64,000 nt of DNA from Vreelandella zhaodongensis (GCF_013415115.1 NZ_JACCDD010000005.1:1-64000); one strand, 5' to 3'; shown: positions 1-7,783, counted from the stretch's first letter. A program made the numbers and translations. The notes: a model not told the origin generated them from the sequence alone.

Positions 1-115
1 ACCATAGCGTTCTGGTCGTAGTTATAAGCTTTGAAGCGCGGCATGCTGACCACTCCTCGTCTGTTTCCTCAATCCTACCAAAACTTAGCCGTCAGCGGAG
101 TTTTTCTACAGGCTC
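1..115 (-). mobile_element. Right end of a second IS1182-like element copy (partial)
   Basis: These 115 bases match positions 2445-2559 by eye without a mismatch. They hold the first codons of the transposase (start codon complement at 42-44), its ribosome binding site and the terminal inverted repeat ending at 115. The rest of the element lies left of the window. The outer flank is AAC at 116-118, the same trinucleotide that flanks the complete copy. The near identity points to recent transposition or to homologous exchange between the copies. Confidence 0.9.
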
Positions 116-188
116 AACGCCCGGCTCACGCGCCGGCTTGGAGCTGCGAAGCGGTGGAGAAATTGTCCGGCAAAAGCGCTTGGTTAAA
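116..188 (-). repeat. attC-like site of the GNAT cassette
   Basis: Read on the minus strand, the site starts at TTTAACCA, which contains the GNAT stop codon TAA, and ends at GGCGTT, where the neighbouring IS begins. Inside are GC-rich arms containing CCGG and GCGC blocks that can pair imperfectly. A stop codon overlapping the first box and a terminal GTT core are what integron attC sites show. The core is interrupted by the IS end, so the last bases of the consensus GTTRRRY come from the element. Pairing of the arms was judged by eye. Confidence 0.6.
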
Positions 189-669
189 TGACCTTTCGGT
201 ATACCATTTCATAGGGCAGATAACCTTTTTTCTCATAAAAGCTACGAGCAACTGCGTTTGTGTGTAGCACCGATAGTTTAACGATGGATAATCCATGGGA
301 ATGGCAGAAATCCTCTGCGTGCTGTAAAAGCTCAGAAGCGACGCTTGAGCCACGATGAGACTCTGCCACAACAAAGTCTGTAATTAGGCCGTACTGGAGA
401 TATTCTGGATATACGTGCTGCGTGCCCGGATGTTCATTGTCACGGAATACTACGATCAGACCAACAGCCTGAGCTGACTCAATAGCGAGAAATATTTTTC
501 CTATTGAGTTCCCAACTGCAGCCACTAAATAGTCGAGTTGGCCCGCTGAAATCTCATTGGACGGTGGCCGATCGCTGCTTAATCGGCGCTCATGTTCCTG
601 TAGTAAACACATCAGCTCAATAGCTGATTCTCGGTGCTTTCCGTCATACTCAATAATTTTCATAGGCAT
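184..669 (-). CDS. GNAT family N-acetyltransferase (gene cassette)
   Basis: A 161-residue single-domain acetyltransferase; GNAT enzymes move acetyl from acetyl-CoA to an amine, and the substrate cannot be told here. The acetyl-CoA loop appears near residues 104-112 (SHRGSSVAS), followed by a helix and the C-terminal strand and helix with ARSFYEKKGY typical of the fold. The start at 669 lies just inside the cassette core GTTAAAT at 668-674; an ATG at 663 is the alternative. The gene is bracketed by an IS1182-like element on each side and has an attC-like site at its stop, so it looks like a complete mobile cassette. It has no promoter of its own that I can see. Confidence 0.85.
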   Translation of the reverse strand: MPMKIIEYDGKHRESAIELMCLLQEHERRLSSDRPPSNEISAGQLDYLVAAVGNSIGKIFLAIESAQAVGLIVVFRDNEHPGTQHVYPEYLQYGLITDFVVAESHRGSSVASELLQHAEDFCHSHGLSIVKLSVLHTNAVARSFYEKKGYLPYEMVYRKVI

Positions 670-674
670 TTAAC

Positions 675-2559
675 GAGGCTGTAGAAAAACCCGATTTCGA
701 GCCGTCTCCACCGCCTGTTGTCCTTATTCATGTACCCAGCCGGTCATCTGGCTGAGTCATCTTAGTATCGGCATTTAGCCACTTGGGCACCCAACTAAAG
801 CTTGTCGAAGACGGCCTTTTGCTCTTAAAAAGCAACTTACCACGCTCTAAGCCCTTCATGAGGCGGCCAAATGGCCGTAATTCGCCAACTTCTCAATATT
901 GTGTACCAAGCAGTATAGCTGCCACTGGCCTTGCACTTTTTTCTTACCCCGAAGGCTGAAGCGGTTCAGTCTTTTCGTTGTGCCAATGTTGCCGAAGACG
1001 GGCTCCACGACTGACATACGATGGCTGTAAATTTCTTTGCCCTTGGGGCTATCGACTCGGTGCTTCATCCAGTCAGTATAATTGGGTAAGCGTTTGTTCT
1101 CGATAATAAAAGACACTTGTCGACCTGCGCCGTTGCGATGGTCGGCAGAACTCGGGTTCTGCATACAGCTGTATTTCTTTGGGCAATGCCGACATTGCAG
1201 CAAACGCCCTTCGAAGTGTACCCGGATCTGGCCATTATCGGTTTCCCGTTGCTCTCTATAGGTCAACTTTTCGCCCGTTGGGCAGATACACGTCAGCTCT
1301 ACTGGGTCAAACTGAAACGCGCTGGCGGGTGTCGTCTCTCGCCAGCCTTTATCTGGTAAATTCTGGTGGCGCTTGCCGTATTTGTTTTTCTGGTCGGTGA
1401 ATTTCGGGTCTCGGCTGCGGAACTGATTATCAGGGATATAGCCATTATATCCGTCGCTCGTGAAGGTACTTCATATTGGCTTCATTCGCGAAACCGGTAT
1501 CGGCAGTGACGACGGTGCCTTTTTGGTAGATGTTCTCAGCGATGCCCAGCCTTTTAAAGCGCGCTTCAACCTTCTCCAGAACTGGCCTCAGGGTGTGATG
1601 TTCTTGTTCTTGGCCTTCGCCAAAGGCCTGAGCGTCAATGACGATCTGATGTTTCTTATCCACCGTGGCTACACCGTTATAGCCCTGGATCGTGCCCTTG
1701 CTTGTCGTTGACCCACAGGGATGTGGGGAATGCAGGTTTTGCAGGAGCAAAAAACCTGCCTTCTTGGCACTTTCGTTATCGGTCAGATTGCTCTTCACTT
1801 CCTTGATTCGCTTCCCCCGGCCCATCCTTGGGCTGTGCGTCTTTAGGAAGCAATCCACTTTGTTCATGGCAGCATCTAGCGAGAGAATCGTCTTGGTCCG
1901 TCGGATATCCCGATCCAGATCGGCTTCCGTTTCGGCTTCATCACGCGCGTAGTGCTCTAGTAGGTGATGCCGAATCAGGCCTCTCAGTTTCTCACGTTTC
2001 TCGCCCAATTCTTTGAACGTGCCCGACCACTCTTTGGAGGCATCGGAGGACATCTTGCAGCCGTCAATGGCAAAGAGTTCGTTACCCAGCAAGCCTTGTT
2101 CGTAGCACACCAGCAGCACTTGTTCGAACAGCGCTTCAATCTCATCGGCATGGCGACTGACGAAGCTGGCCAGTGTGGTGAAGTGGGGAACGGTATCGCA
2201 GGAAAGAGCTTTAAAAATAATATTGGTCTCGCAGCACCACTGCATTTCACGACTGGAGGTGATGCCTTTAGAGTAGGCAAACAGGATGATCTTCAACAGG
2301 ATGGCCGGATCATAGGCCAGCCGACCGGTCGCGTCGTTGCGGTACTGGGGATGGAAAACGGACAAGTCGAGCTTGTGCTCGATCAGGTAGTGCACAGCGT
2401 GTTCAAAGGTGCCTGGATGGAGCTGATCTTGGTAGTTGATCACCACCATAGCGTTCTGGTCGTAGTTATAAGCTTTGAAGCGCGGCATGCTGACCACTCC
2501 TCGTCTGTTTCCTCAATCCTACCAAAACTTAGCCGTCAGCGGAGTTTTTCTACAGGCTC
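675..2559 (-). mobile_element. IS1182-like insertion sequence, complete, frameshifted transposase
   Basis: An element of 1885 bp bounded by 16-bp terminal inverted repeats (675-690 and 2544-2559) that differ at one base (GAGGCTGTAG against GAGCCTGTAG). Both ends are flanked by AAC (672-674 and 2560-2562), compatible with a 3-bp target duplication. On the minus strand the element sits between GGCGTT, the end of the attC-like site at 2560-2626, and GTTAAAT, the start of the GNAT cassette. That is exactly where an integron core site would be. The transposase carries an apparent 1-base insertion, so this copy is probably not autonomous. Confidence 0.88.
856..2488 (-). pseudogene. IS1182-family transposase, disrupted by a frameshift near 1439
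   Basis: A DDE transposase of about 544 residues read in two frames. The upstream part (2488 to about 1445) has the family N-terminus with the YDPAILLKIILFAYS segment, the first Asp in IDGCKMSSDA and the second in ADTGFANEANM. The reading then stops at TAA just after HERRI. One base out of frame the protein continues with NGYIPDNQFRSRDPKF and runs to 856, including cysteines and the catalytic Glu in VVEPVFGNIG. Removing one T near 1439 restores one frame. Start chosen at 2488 (MPRFKAYN), 8 nt after a GGAG. A programmed frameshift is less likely because no slippery run is present. Confidence 0.88.
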
Positions 2560-2626
2560 AACGCCTAACTCACCGGAAAATTGGGAGCGCAGCGAGTAAT
2601 TTTTCCGGTGCAGTAATTTGTTAGCG
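2560..2626 (-). repeat. attC-like site of the 2630-3241 cassette
   Basis: On the minus strand it runs from CGCTAAC through CACCGGAAAA, a GC-rich loop and TTTTCCGGTG to GTTAGGCGTT. The arms CACCGGAAAA and TTTTCCGGTG are perfect 10-base inverted repeats. The outer boxes TAAC and GTTAGGC fit attC boxes, and a further GGCGTT joins the IS end. The gene at 2630 ends immediately upstream. Confidence 0.75.
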
Positions 2627-2629
2627 GCC

Positions 2630-3241
2630 CTAATCGACGACAGTGTTAACATGCTTCATCACTTTTGTGGATAACTCAAAAAGATCTTTAGCGCTTATCT
2701 CATACGCTTCGGAGATCTCAAATACTTCTTCGGCATCCTTCACTCGCCGTGATCCTGGATCAGGATAGCGACCAGCCCAACGTACAAAATGAGTAAGCCC
2801 CTTCAATATCGCTAGTTCTTTCTCACTTAAGTTGGAAATAAACTGAGCTAAATCATCTAACTGGTGGTGGAAGTGTTTCTTTTCCTGTCTTGTAAACTCC
2901 TCAACTCCAAGCCGCATTAAGATCATGGCTTTCAAGCAAACCTCAAGACTATAGCCAACCAACATTAGTACAACAGCATGATATTGACTGTGACATATAG
3001 TACGAATACTTGGAGGCATACTTTCAAAGGTCTGGGAACTCCGTGCTAAGCAAACAGCTGCTTCGCTTAGTGCATTAGCGTGGCTTAACCAGAGAACTGG
3101 ATTTTTTAGATCTTCCACCGTTGGCGGTTTGGTGATATCTATTTCTAAGCCATTCGCGGTGGCAAGCATACCCCATTTATGCCATGCCAGAGCACTATAA
3201 CCAAATGGATCATTTGAAAATCCACCTTTGTCTGAGTACAT
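2630..3241 (-). CDS. Hypothetical cassette protein, possibly HEPN-like
   Basis: A 203-residue, mainly helical soluble protein I do not recognise with certainty. Residues around 85-110 (YHAVVLMLVGYSLEVCLKAM) and 125-165 (HHQLDDLAQF, then FVRWAGRYPDPGS) resemble a group of HEPN-fold proteins, in which a long helical hairpin is followed by an Arg-Tyr/Trp-rich segment. HEPN proteins are often RNases in defence or toxin systems, but the canonical RxxxxH motif is not evident, so function is open. The start is well set: AAGGAGATATCC precedes the ATG, directly after the core GTTAGCG of the preceding attC. It is a cassette gene with an attC at its 3' end. Confidence 0.75.
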   Translation of the reverse strand: MYSDKGGFSNDPFGYSALAWHKWGMLATANGLEIDITKPPTVEDLKNPVLWLSHANALSEAAVCLARSSQTFESMPPSIRTICHSQYHAVVLMLVGYSLEVCLKAMILMRLGVEEFTRQEKKHFHHQLDDLAQFISNLSEKELAILKGLTHFVRWAGRYPDPGSRRVKDAEEVFEISEAYEISAKDLFELSTKVMKHVNTVVD

Positions 3242-3257
3242 GGATATCTCCTTACGC

Positions 3258-3306
3258 CGCTAACGCCAAAATGCACGCGCCTGTCGCGTGCATTGCATGG
3301 TTATGC
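3258..3306 (-). repeat. attC-like site of the 3301-3795 cassette
   Basis: A compact 49-bp site. Minus-strand boxes GCATAAC and GTTAGCG enclose the arms AATGCACGCG and CGCGTGCATT, a perfect 10-base inverted repeat around a 5-base loop. The TAA stop of the upstream gene lies in the first box, as in classical cassettes. Confidence 0.8.
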
Positions 3307-3795
3307 ACCTATCTCTTTGAACATTTCGTCCTGAATTATTCTGAGTTCTGACGCCTTTGAGAATAGGAAGTTGTCATAACTATCTCCGATGATTGCGCCA
3401 GCCCCACCAAGAATATAATCCACAATTCGGGGGATACTATCCCCTTGACTATCTGAAGAAATCCGCCACTCTTCGATCTTGGCACCTATGCCGAGATTCA
3501 ACGATTTTATAACAGTCTCGGTATAGCGAATATCTTCTGAGAGCAAGCGAAGCTTTTCTGTTCTGTCTGGAGACCAGTCTTGTTTGGCCGTTGCATGAAT
3601 ATCCGCAAAAGTGGCAATCAACGACTGAATGTTTTTCAGCAGGTTTTCTCCCTTCAAAAGTTGCTGCCTGCTCTTAGCCATAGCTCGCTGCAGTCTATAT
3701 GCGAAAATAGCAGTCAACGCAGCCGCAATTGTGGCGATTCCAGCAAAGAACGTAGCTGCTGCCGAAACCCAGTCTGGCTCAATCTTTAGCATCAT
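3301..3795 (-). CDS. Hypothetical membrane-anchored cassette protein
   Basis: A 164-residue protein with one hydrophobic segment at about residues 10-33 (AAATFFAGIATIAAALTAIF). Basic residues (YRLQRAMAKSRQQ) follow, then a mostly helical cytoplasmic region with no catalytic motif that I can name. Small one-helix proteins of this kind are common in integron cassettes. The start is ATG 3795 or the next ATG, downstream of the core GTTATGC and a GGAGG at about 3807-3811. The stop codon is part of the attC at 3258-3306. Function unknown. Confidence 0.75.
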   Translation of the reverse strand: MMLKIEPDWVSAAATFFAGIATIAAALTAIFAYRLQRAMAKSRQQLLKGENLLKNIQSLIATFADIHATAKQDWSPDRTEKLRLLSEDIRYTETVIKSLNLGIGAKIEEWRISSDSQGDSIPRIVDYILGGAGAIIGDSYDNFLFSKASELRIIQDEMFKEIGA

Positions 3796-3819
3796 CTACT
3801 CTGAATGCCTCCATTAAGT

Positions 3820-3898
3820 GCATAACGCTTGGCACAGCAGACGTTTTGGAGCGACGCAGGAGCGGAAAAAACGTTCCAACTGCTGCCACTGGTTATGA
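3820..3898 (-). repeat. attC-like site of the frameshifted cassette
   Basis: A 79-bp site. On the minus strand TCATAACCA is followed by GTGGCAGCAG and the site ends CTGCTGTGCCAAGCGTTATGC. Arms TGGCAGCAG and CTGCTGTGCCA pair with one unpaired base, and inner ACGTTTT/AAAACGT blocks also pair. The terminal GCGTTATGC is a typical attC end. The upstream gene's TAA is in the first box. Confidence 0.82.
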
Positions 3899-4523
3899 GC
3901 GACCAAGAAACTCCTCCTCCGTCATGCCAATAATATTTTCTTCTGCCCCGATCCCCCAAAGGCGCCTAACTGACTTACCGAAGGCTTCAACTAGGGCCTG
4001 ATCGTCAGCCATTCTCAGTTTCACCATAAGTGCTTGAAAATGCTGTTTCACACCATCAAACATGCGTATGGGGTTGGCAACGATTGAACGAGGGGGAACT
4101 GATGTATCCAGCGACCCATCCGATTTTTTCGGATATGTAAGGTAAAATGCCTTCACGACTATAGCTGACTTTATGATTGGGAAGGCCCGCGTGTGCCACA
4201 CCGCACCGAAGATTTTTGTAGATAGCTCTCGCAGCAATTTCGCAAGATTCGCCATCCGCCTTGAATACCTCGCAAAAACCATTTTTAAAAAACACTCTGG
4301 ACTTACCCTCGCTACTCTCTCCTGATACATAGCTCCAAATCGCCTCAAAGTATGACGAAAGCAAGGTCATTGCGGCAATATCACCATGCGGCTGGTCCAG
4401 TAACACATGGACCGGCGCGAAAACATAATGCCTCCACGTATCCTCAACGACATCTACTAAATCCTCATGCGTGGGATCGTCGAGCTTATCGTGCTTGTAG
4501 TTTGGACTAATCTCATGTTCCAT
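3893..4523 (-). pseudogene. Hypothetical cassette gene with a +1 frameshift near 4158
   Basis: Two overlapping reading frames make one protein of about 209 residues. The 5' frame begins MEHEISPNYKH and carries the conserved-looking RCGVAHAGLPNHKVSYSRE; the 3' frame continues AFYLTYPKKSDG to EEEFLGRS. The switch is at GTGAAGGCATTT, where dropping one G joins the frames. Start at 4523 has GGGAGG about 6 nt upstream. I do not recognise the family; the RCGVAHAG segment resembles helical proteins in which a short His motif follows a helical domain. A true inactivating insertion and a sequencing error cannot be separated here. The gene lies between attC-like sites at 4541-4596 and 3820-3898. Confidence 0.7.
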
Positions 4524-4540
4524 CCACGGCCTCCCGTAGC

Positions 4541-4596
4541 TCATAACGCCTAGGGTCCGGTGCGCCCACGGCGTCACCTGGACCCTTTTGTTAAAT
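4541..4596 (-). repeat. attC-like site of the Ntn-hydrolase cassette
   Basis: A 56-bp site. Minus-strand boxes ATTTAAC and GTTATGA enclose arms GGGTCC and GGACCC plus partly pairing AGGTGACGCC/GGCGCACC inner segments. It ends TAGGCGTTATGA, a typical attC core. The stop codon of the upstream gene (TGA at 4574-4576) is inside the hairpin, so the coding region runs into the site. Confidence 0.8.
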
Positions 4597-5452
4597 TCCA
4601 GCCATCTTCACCCGGCATCAACATGCCTGCGTTTATTCCCGGCATGAACCCACCAACCATGCCAATATCAGTGAATATGTCAAAGCCGACGATACTTGCC
4701 TCAGAAGATTCGGAAGGAGTTACGAAAAACATTCTTGTGTCCACATGAGATGAAATGCAGAATTGTAAGTATCCACCAACTGTTGATATTTGTTCATTCC
4801 GTACAATGTTGGCAAGCGTTATAAATGGCGATCTCCACCAGTTCAGTGAGGCCTCTTCGAACTTCGATCTTTTCTTTTCGATCAAATCAGATATTTCGCT
4901 TTTTCGGTCTCCGATTATCAAAAATGCGCCATTAGATATATCGGCTTCTTCTATCACTATGGTCTTTGGTTTTTCTGGTGAGTTCGAGAGTTTGTATGCA
5001 CTCAATAGTCCCGATCTTCTGCAGTAACCGAACAGGGATATTTCACATCTTGCACTTCCCGGATAATATTGGCCTAAACTTTTTATATACCTTTCGCCGA
5101 TCTTCTTTGCTAGCTCTGCTATTTCCCTTAAAGTCGGTATCCGCTGGTCAAACGGATAGTCTGGGGCATCCGTAAAAGGGACTTCATTAAGACTTCCGAG
5201 AAACGTGCTCAACATCTCTTTTACGTTCGTACCGATAAGGGTGCTACCAGAGAACCCTAAACCTATGCTTAGCAATCTGATCGGGCTGATTTTTAGGTAG
5301 TCATCTTGTACAAAAGCGTTAACATCAATCTTAAACAACTTCGGGCAGTTGTCTGTCATGACACTGCCACTATTACCGGTCACTCGAGAATCACCAACGG
5401 CCCAGATTGCATCGGACTCTTCTTGGTTTCTCCAACACACTATTGATGTAAT
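4574..5452 (-). CDS. Proteasome-like Ntn-hydrolase (cassette gene, probable ATT start)
   Basis: A protein of about 292 residues resembling proteasome beta/HslV-type N-terminal nucleophile hydrolases. From an ATT at 5450-5452 the product would begin (M)TSIVCWRN. The new N-terminal Thr after Met removal would match Thr1 of the family, GDSRVT at about 20-25 would match the Asp17 region, and PKLFKI the Lys33 region. The ATT lies 6 nt after AAGGAG; the first ordinary start (GTG 5440) would lose the Thr. HslV is about 175 residues, so this is a longer, divergent member with an extra C-terminal part. The core GTTAAAT (5469-5475) lies just upstream. The substrate is unknown, and so is any partner ATPase, since none is in the array. 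Confidence 0.7.
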   Translation of the reverse strand: MTSIVCWRNQEESDAIWAVGDSRVTGNSGSVMTDNCPKLFKIDVNAFVQDDYLKISPIRLLSIGLGFSGSTLIGTNVKEMLSTFLGSLNEVPFTDAPDYPFDQRIPTLREIAELAKKIGERYIKSLGQYYPGSARCEISLFGYCRRSGLLSAYKLSNSPEKPKTIVIEEADISNGAFLIIGDRKSEISDLIEKKRSKFEEASLNWWRSPFITLANIVRNEQISTVGGYLQFCISSHVDTRMFFVTPSESSEASIVGFDIFTDIGMVGGFMPGINAGMLMPGEDGWNLTKGSR

Positions 5453-5468
5453 GGCTATCTCCTTTAGA

Positions 5469-5605
5469 ATTTAACAGTTTTATTTATGCGCATGCGCGTT
5501 TTTCTGGCAAGCCGCACCCTGCCAACAGGCACCTAACTTACTGACCGAAAAGGGTTGAATACTATTTTTTCTCGTAAGCCTCGTTAGAAAAATTCGCATG
5601 CGCGC
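5469..5605 (-). repeat. Inverted-repeat region upstream of the first cassette (degenerate attC or attI side)
   Basis: The core GTTAAAT (rc of 5469-5475) is preceded by two nested structures. Outer arms at 5488-5505 and 5587-5605 share GCGCATGCG plus an AGAAAAA block in inverted orientation. Between them, 5531-5588 reads on the minus strand TCTAACG, CTTACGAGAAAA, a loop, TTTTCGGTCAGTAAG, GTTAGGT, which resembles a complete attC with consensus boxes. The stretch may be an attC of a lost cassette plus a gene-less remnant. An attI site is possible but no integrase gene lies beside it. Confidence 0.45.
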
Positions 5606-5806
5606 TAACTTTATGATCATTTTTTCAAAATGGCACATAAGCATACAACGCCTTTTTATAAACTATTGTTTTACCAAAACTTACAGCACATTTTCCCAGG
5701 AATATGCGCACTCGTATCATAACCGCCATCAGAAAAGCGTTCATTGTGAGCTGTGCGCTCTGTAAATATATGGTTTTAGAGAATGTCAGCCCAGGGTCGA
5801 AAAGAG

Positions 5807-6130
5807 TCATTCGCTCAATTCCTTATAAAACGCCACCCTTCCCTCAATAGCTTCCATACCTTCAATTGGATGCTCATAACTCCAAGCAATATCCTGAACC
5901 TCACCCAGCGATAAAGTCACCGTATGCTCTTTAAACGGGCAAAATGTGGTGGTTTCTGAAACGCTGAGTAAATCCATCCGCACGTCTTCGCGTGGGAAGT
6001 AGTGGCGTGGCGGGTAGCCGCGTTCGCGGAGTTCAAGCGTATTGGTGGAGTCGGCGATTAACGTGCCATCAACATGCGCCTGCACGCGTTGGCTAATAGG
6101 GTGAAGCTCAATGCGTGGGGCATTTTGCAT
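5807..6130 (-). CDS. DUF427 domain-containing protein
   Basis: A 107-residue protein that matches the DUF427 family in length and motifs: GYPPRHYFPREDV at about residues 34-46, TTFCPFKEHTV around 60-70, and DIAWSYEHP with VAFYKEL near the C-terminus. The family is widespread, small and cytoplasmic, with a beta-rich fold; its biochemical role is not established. It lies upstream of the cassette cluster on the same strand without attC-like flanks and is probably the first ordinary chromosomal gene beyond the array. 5625-5806 on its 3' side has only a short open frame with no family resemblance. Confidence 0.88.
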   Translation of the reverse strand: MQNAPRIELHPISQRVQAHVDGTLIADSTNTLELRERGYPPRHYFPREDVRMDLLSVSETTTFCPFKEHTVTLSLGEVQDIAWSYEHPIEGMEAIEGRVAFYKELSE

Positions 6131-6346
6131 TAGGTTGTTTCCTGCGGCGCTTTTTTTCGCTCTAGTAAAATTAGCTTAGCAGTTAAATCCGTTGAGTCCT
6201 ACGCTTGCCCCATAACACTTTAGGCTACGGAAATGACCTCGGGCAGGTTTTTGCGATTTTCTCTATACCTCAGCGGCCAGTGACTGATTCAGATCCGCTC
6301 ATCCCGCTAGTAGTGGAGCTTGTGATGGTTCCATGAAGCGCGCTTT

Positions 6347-6973
6347 TTACCTCTGCTTCATGAACGCCACAGCCAGACCCGACGATACAAACGTAACGCC
6401 TGCTCCAATATTTAACCCGGAAACCAATTTAGGTTTGTTTCTCAGCCATTCTGATAACCTAGATGAAAACACGCCCATAAGGCTGAAACCTGCCGCTGTT
6501 AAAACCGCAAACCAAACCCCATAGCCAATCATTTGCCAGGTCACAGAGCCCAGATTAGGATTTACGAATTGAGGGACAAACGCGAGCACAAACATACCCG
6601 GCTTAGGGTTGAGTGCCGCTGAAAGGAAGCCCGTTGAAAATACGGTTTTTAAAGACTGTCTTTTTGCAGGCTCTAAGGAAAATAGATTTCGAGAGCGAAG
6701 GACTTTAACGCCTAACCAAATGAGATAGCCCGCACCAATAATCTTGACCACATAGAAGGCTAGCTCGGACGTTTGAATTAGAAGAGTCAGCCCAAATGTC
6801 GCCGCTAGCACGTGAAATAGAATTCCCATTCCAGACGATAAACCAGAAACGGTTGCGGCCAATCTGCCTTGGCTTAAGCCTCGTCCTATCGCCAGCATGT
6901 TATCTGGCCCAGGGGAAATCACTAACAGCAAACATGCCAGTGTATATGTAGCCAACACCTCTAGTGGAAACAT
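6347..6973 (-). CDS. LysE/RhtB family translocator (amino acid exporter)
   Basis: A 208-residue inner-membrane protein with about six hydrophobic segments. The family hallmark SPGPDNMLAIGRG lies near residues 21-33, GAGYLIWLGVKVLR near 80-93 and LNPKPGMF near 122. Members export amino acids or related metabolites (lysine, homoserine, threonine) with proton counterflow; the substrate here cannot be read from sequence. The ATG at 6973 follows AGAAGGAGATGAC, a good ribosome binding site. The roughly 230 nt upstream (6974-7201) is non-coding and GC-uneven. Confidence 0.9.
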   Translation of the reverse strand: MFPLEVLATYTLACLLLVISPGPDNMLAIGRGLSQGRLAATVSGLSSGMGILFHVLAATFGLTLLIQTSELAFYVVKIIGAGYLIWLGVKVLRSRNLFSLEPAKRQSLKTVFSTGFLSAALNPKPGMFVLAFVPQFVNPNLGSVTWQMIGYGVWFAVLTAAGFSLMGVFSSRLSEWLRNKPKLVSGLNIGAGVTFVSSGLAVAFMKQR

Positions 6974-7201
6974 GTCATCTCCTTCTACCTGTAACCGAAC
7001 GTCATCGCCAGCGGGACTTCCTGCTCAGGTGGTGGTTAGGAACGGTATTGTTAGGTTAGGTTCGTTTAGTTATATAGTAGAGAACTCCATTGAGTATATA
7101 GCCTGTTGCAGCCCTCCTCGCGGGTGCGCCGGAGGCTTACCACGCGCTACACAACCATTAGTCTTGATCTATTGAAGCTACCATCGTCGAGACTGACCTT
7201 G

Positions 7202-7783
7202 TTAAGTGTTTTTTTGGACAAAGGCACGGTAGCTTTGCACATCCTTGCCGCTCATGGTACTTGCGCTAACAACCTCATCGTAACAATACTGAAAGCCACC
7301 AAATAGCTCTCGCAGCTCCTCGGGCCTGCTGTAACACATAGGTATGCCTAGACCTGCCGTAAAAACCGCCTCTTCTTCTGAACAGAACTCAGCAATGTGA
7401 AGGAGCCCTCCTGGCTTCAATACACGCATAATCTCCGCAACTACTTCGACACGCTCCACCAATGAAGGAATGCACGTAAAAACCGCACAAACCACGACCG
7501 CATCGAACGAACAGTCATCAAAGGGCAGTGTTGCCGTAGATGAATGCAATAGAGAAAGCTCTGGGAATATTTTGAGCCCGCGCTCAACCATCATAGAAGA
7601 CGGGTCTATACCGATCACATTGGTGTATCCGCTCTCAGTTAACTCCTTAACGATTCGGCCATAACCACACCCAACATCAAGCACTTTGGCCTGCAAATCG
7701 ACTAAGCTACAGAATCGTTCCCTATCTATTTCCAGGTTAAAGTTAACTTGGTTGGCGACTCTATCCCAGCCTTCTAAGACCAT
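7202..7783 (-). CDS. Class I SAM-dependent methyltransferase
   Basis: A 193-residue protein with the Rossmann-type methyltransferase core: motif I VLDVGCGYGRI at about residues 35-45, acidic ribose-binding GIDPSS at 57-62, DAVVVCAVF near 94-102 and LKPGGLLHIAEF near 126-137. It is close to the minimal size for the fold; the substrate is unknown. GTTAAGT (rc of 7794-7800) just upstream of its ATG fits an integron core, and its TAA is embedded in CTTAACAAGG, so it may once have been a cassette. Confidence 0.85.
   Translation of the reverse strand: MVLEGWDRVANQVNFNLEIDRERFCSLVDLQAKVLDVGCGYGRIVKELTESGYTNVIGIDPSSMMVERGLKIFPELSLLHSSTATLPFDDCSFDAVVVCAVFTCIPSLVERVEVVAEIMRVLKPGGLLHIAEFCSEEEAVFTAGLGIPMCYSRPEELRELFGGFQYCYDEVVSASTMSGKDVQSYRAFVQKNT

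Noticed and set aside
856-2488. Programmed ribosomal frameshift in the transposase
   Set aside because: No slippery heptamer (such as A6G) occurs at the junction near 1439, and a single inserted T explains the break.
1964-2599. Long plus-strand open frame (211 codons) inside the insertion sequence
   Set aside because: It lies opposite the transposase N-terminal part and has no protein family features; the minus-strand transposase with family motifs explains the region.
4574-5452. Anbu peptidase belonging to the amidoligase system at 51-58 kb
   Set aside because: The protein differs from Anbu in its N-terminal sequence, is longer, lies about 46 kb away and is carried by a cassette, so a joint function is not supported by the sequence.
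5625-5810. 61-codon minus-strand frame overlapping the DUF427 stop
   Set aside because: No family resemblance, poor start region, and the composition does not differ from intergenic sequence; kept out of the gene list.
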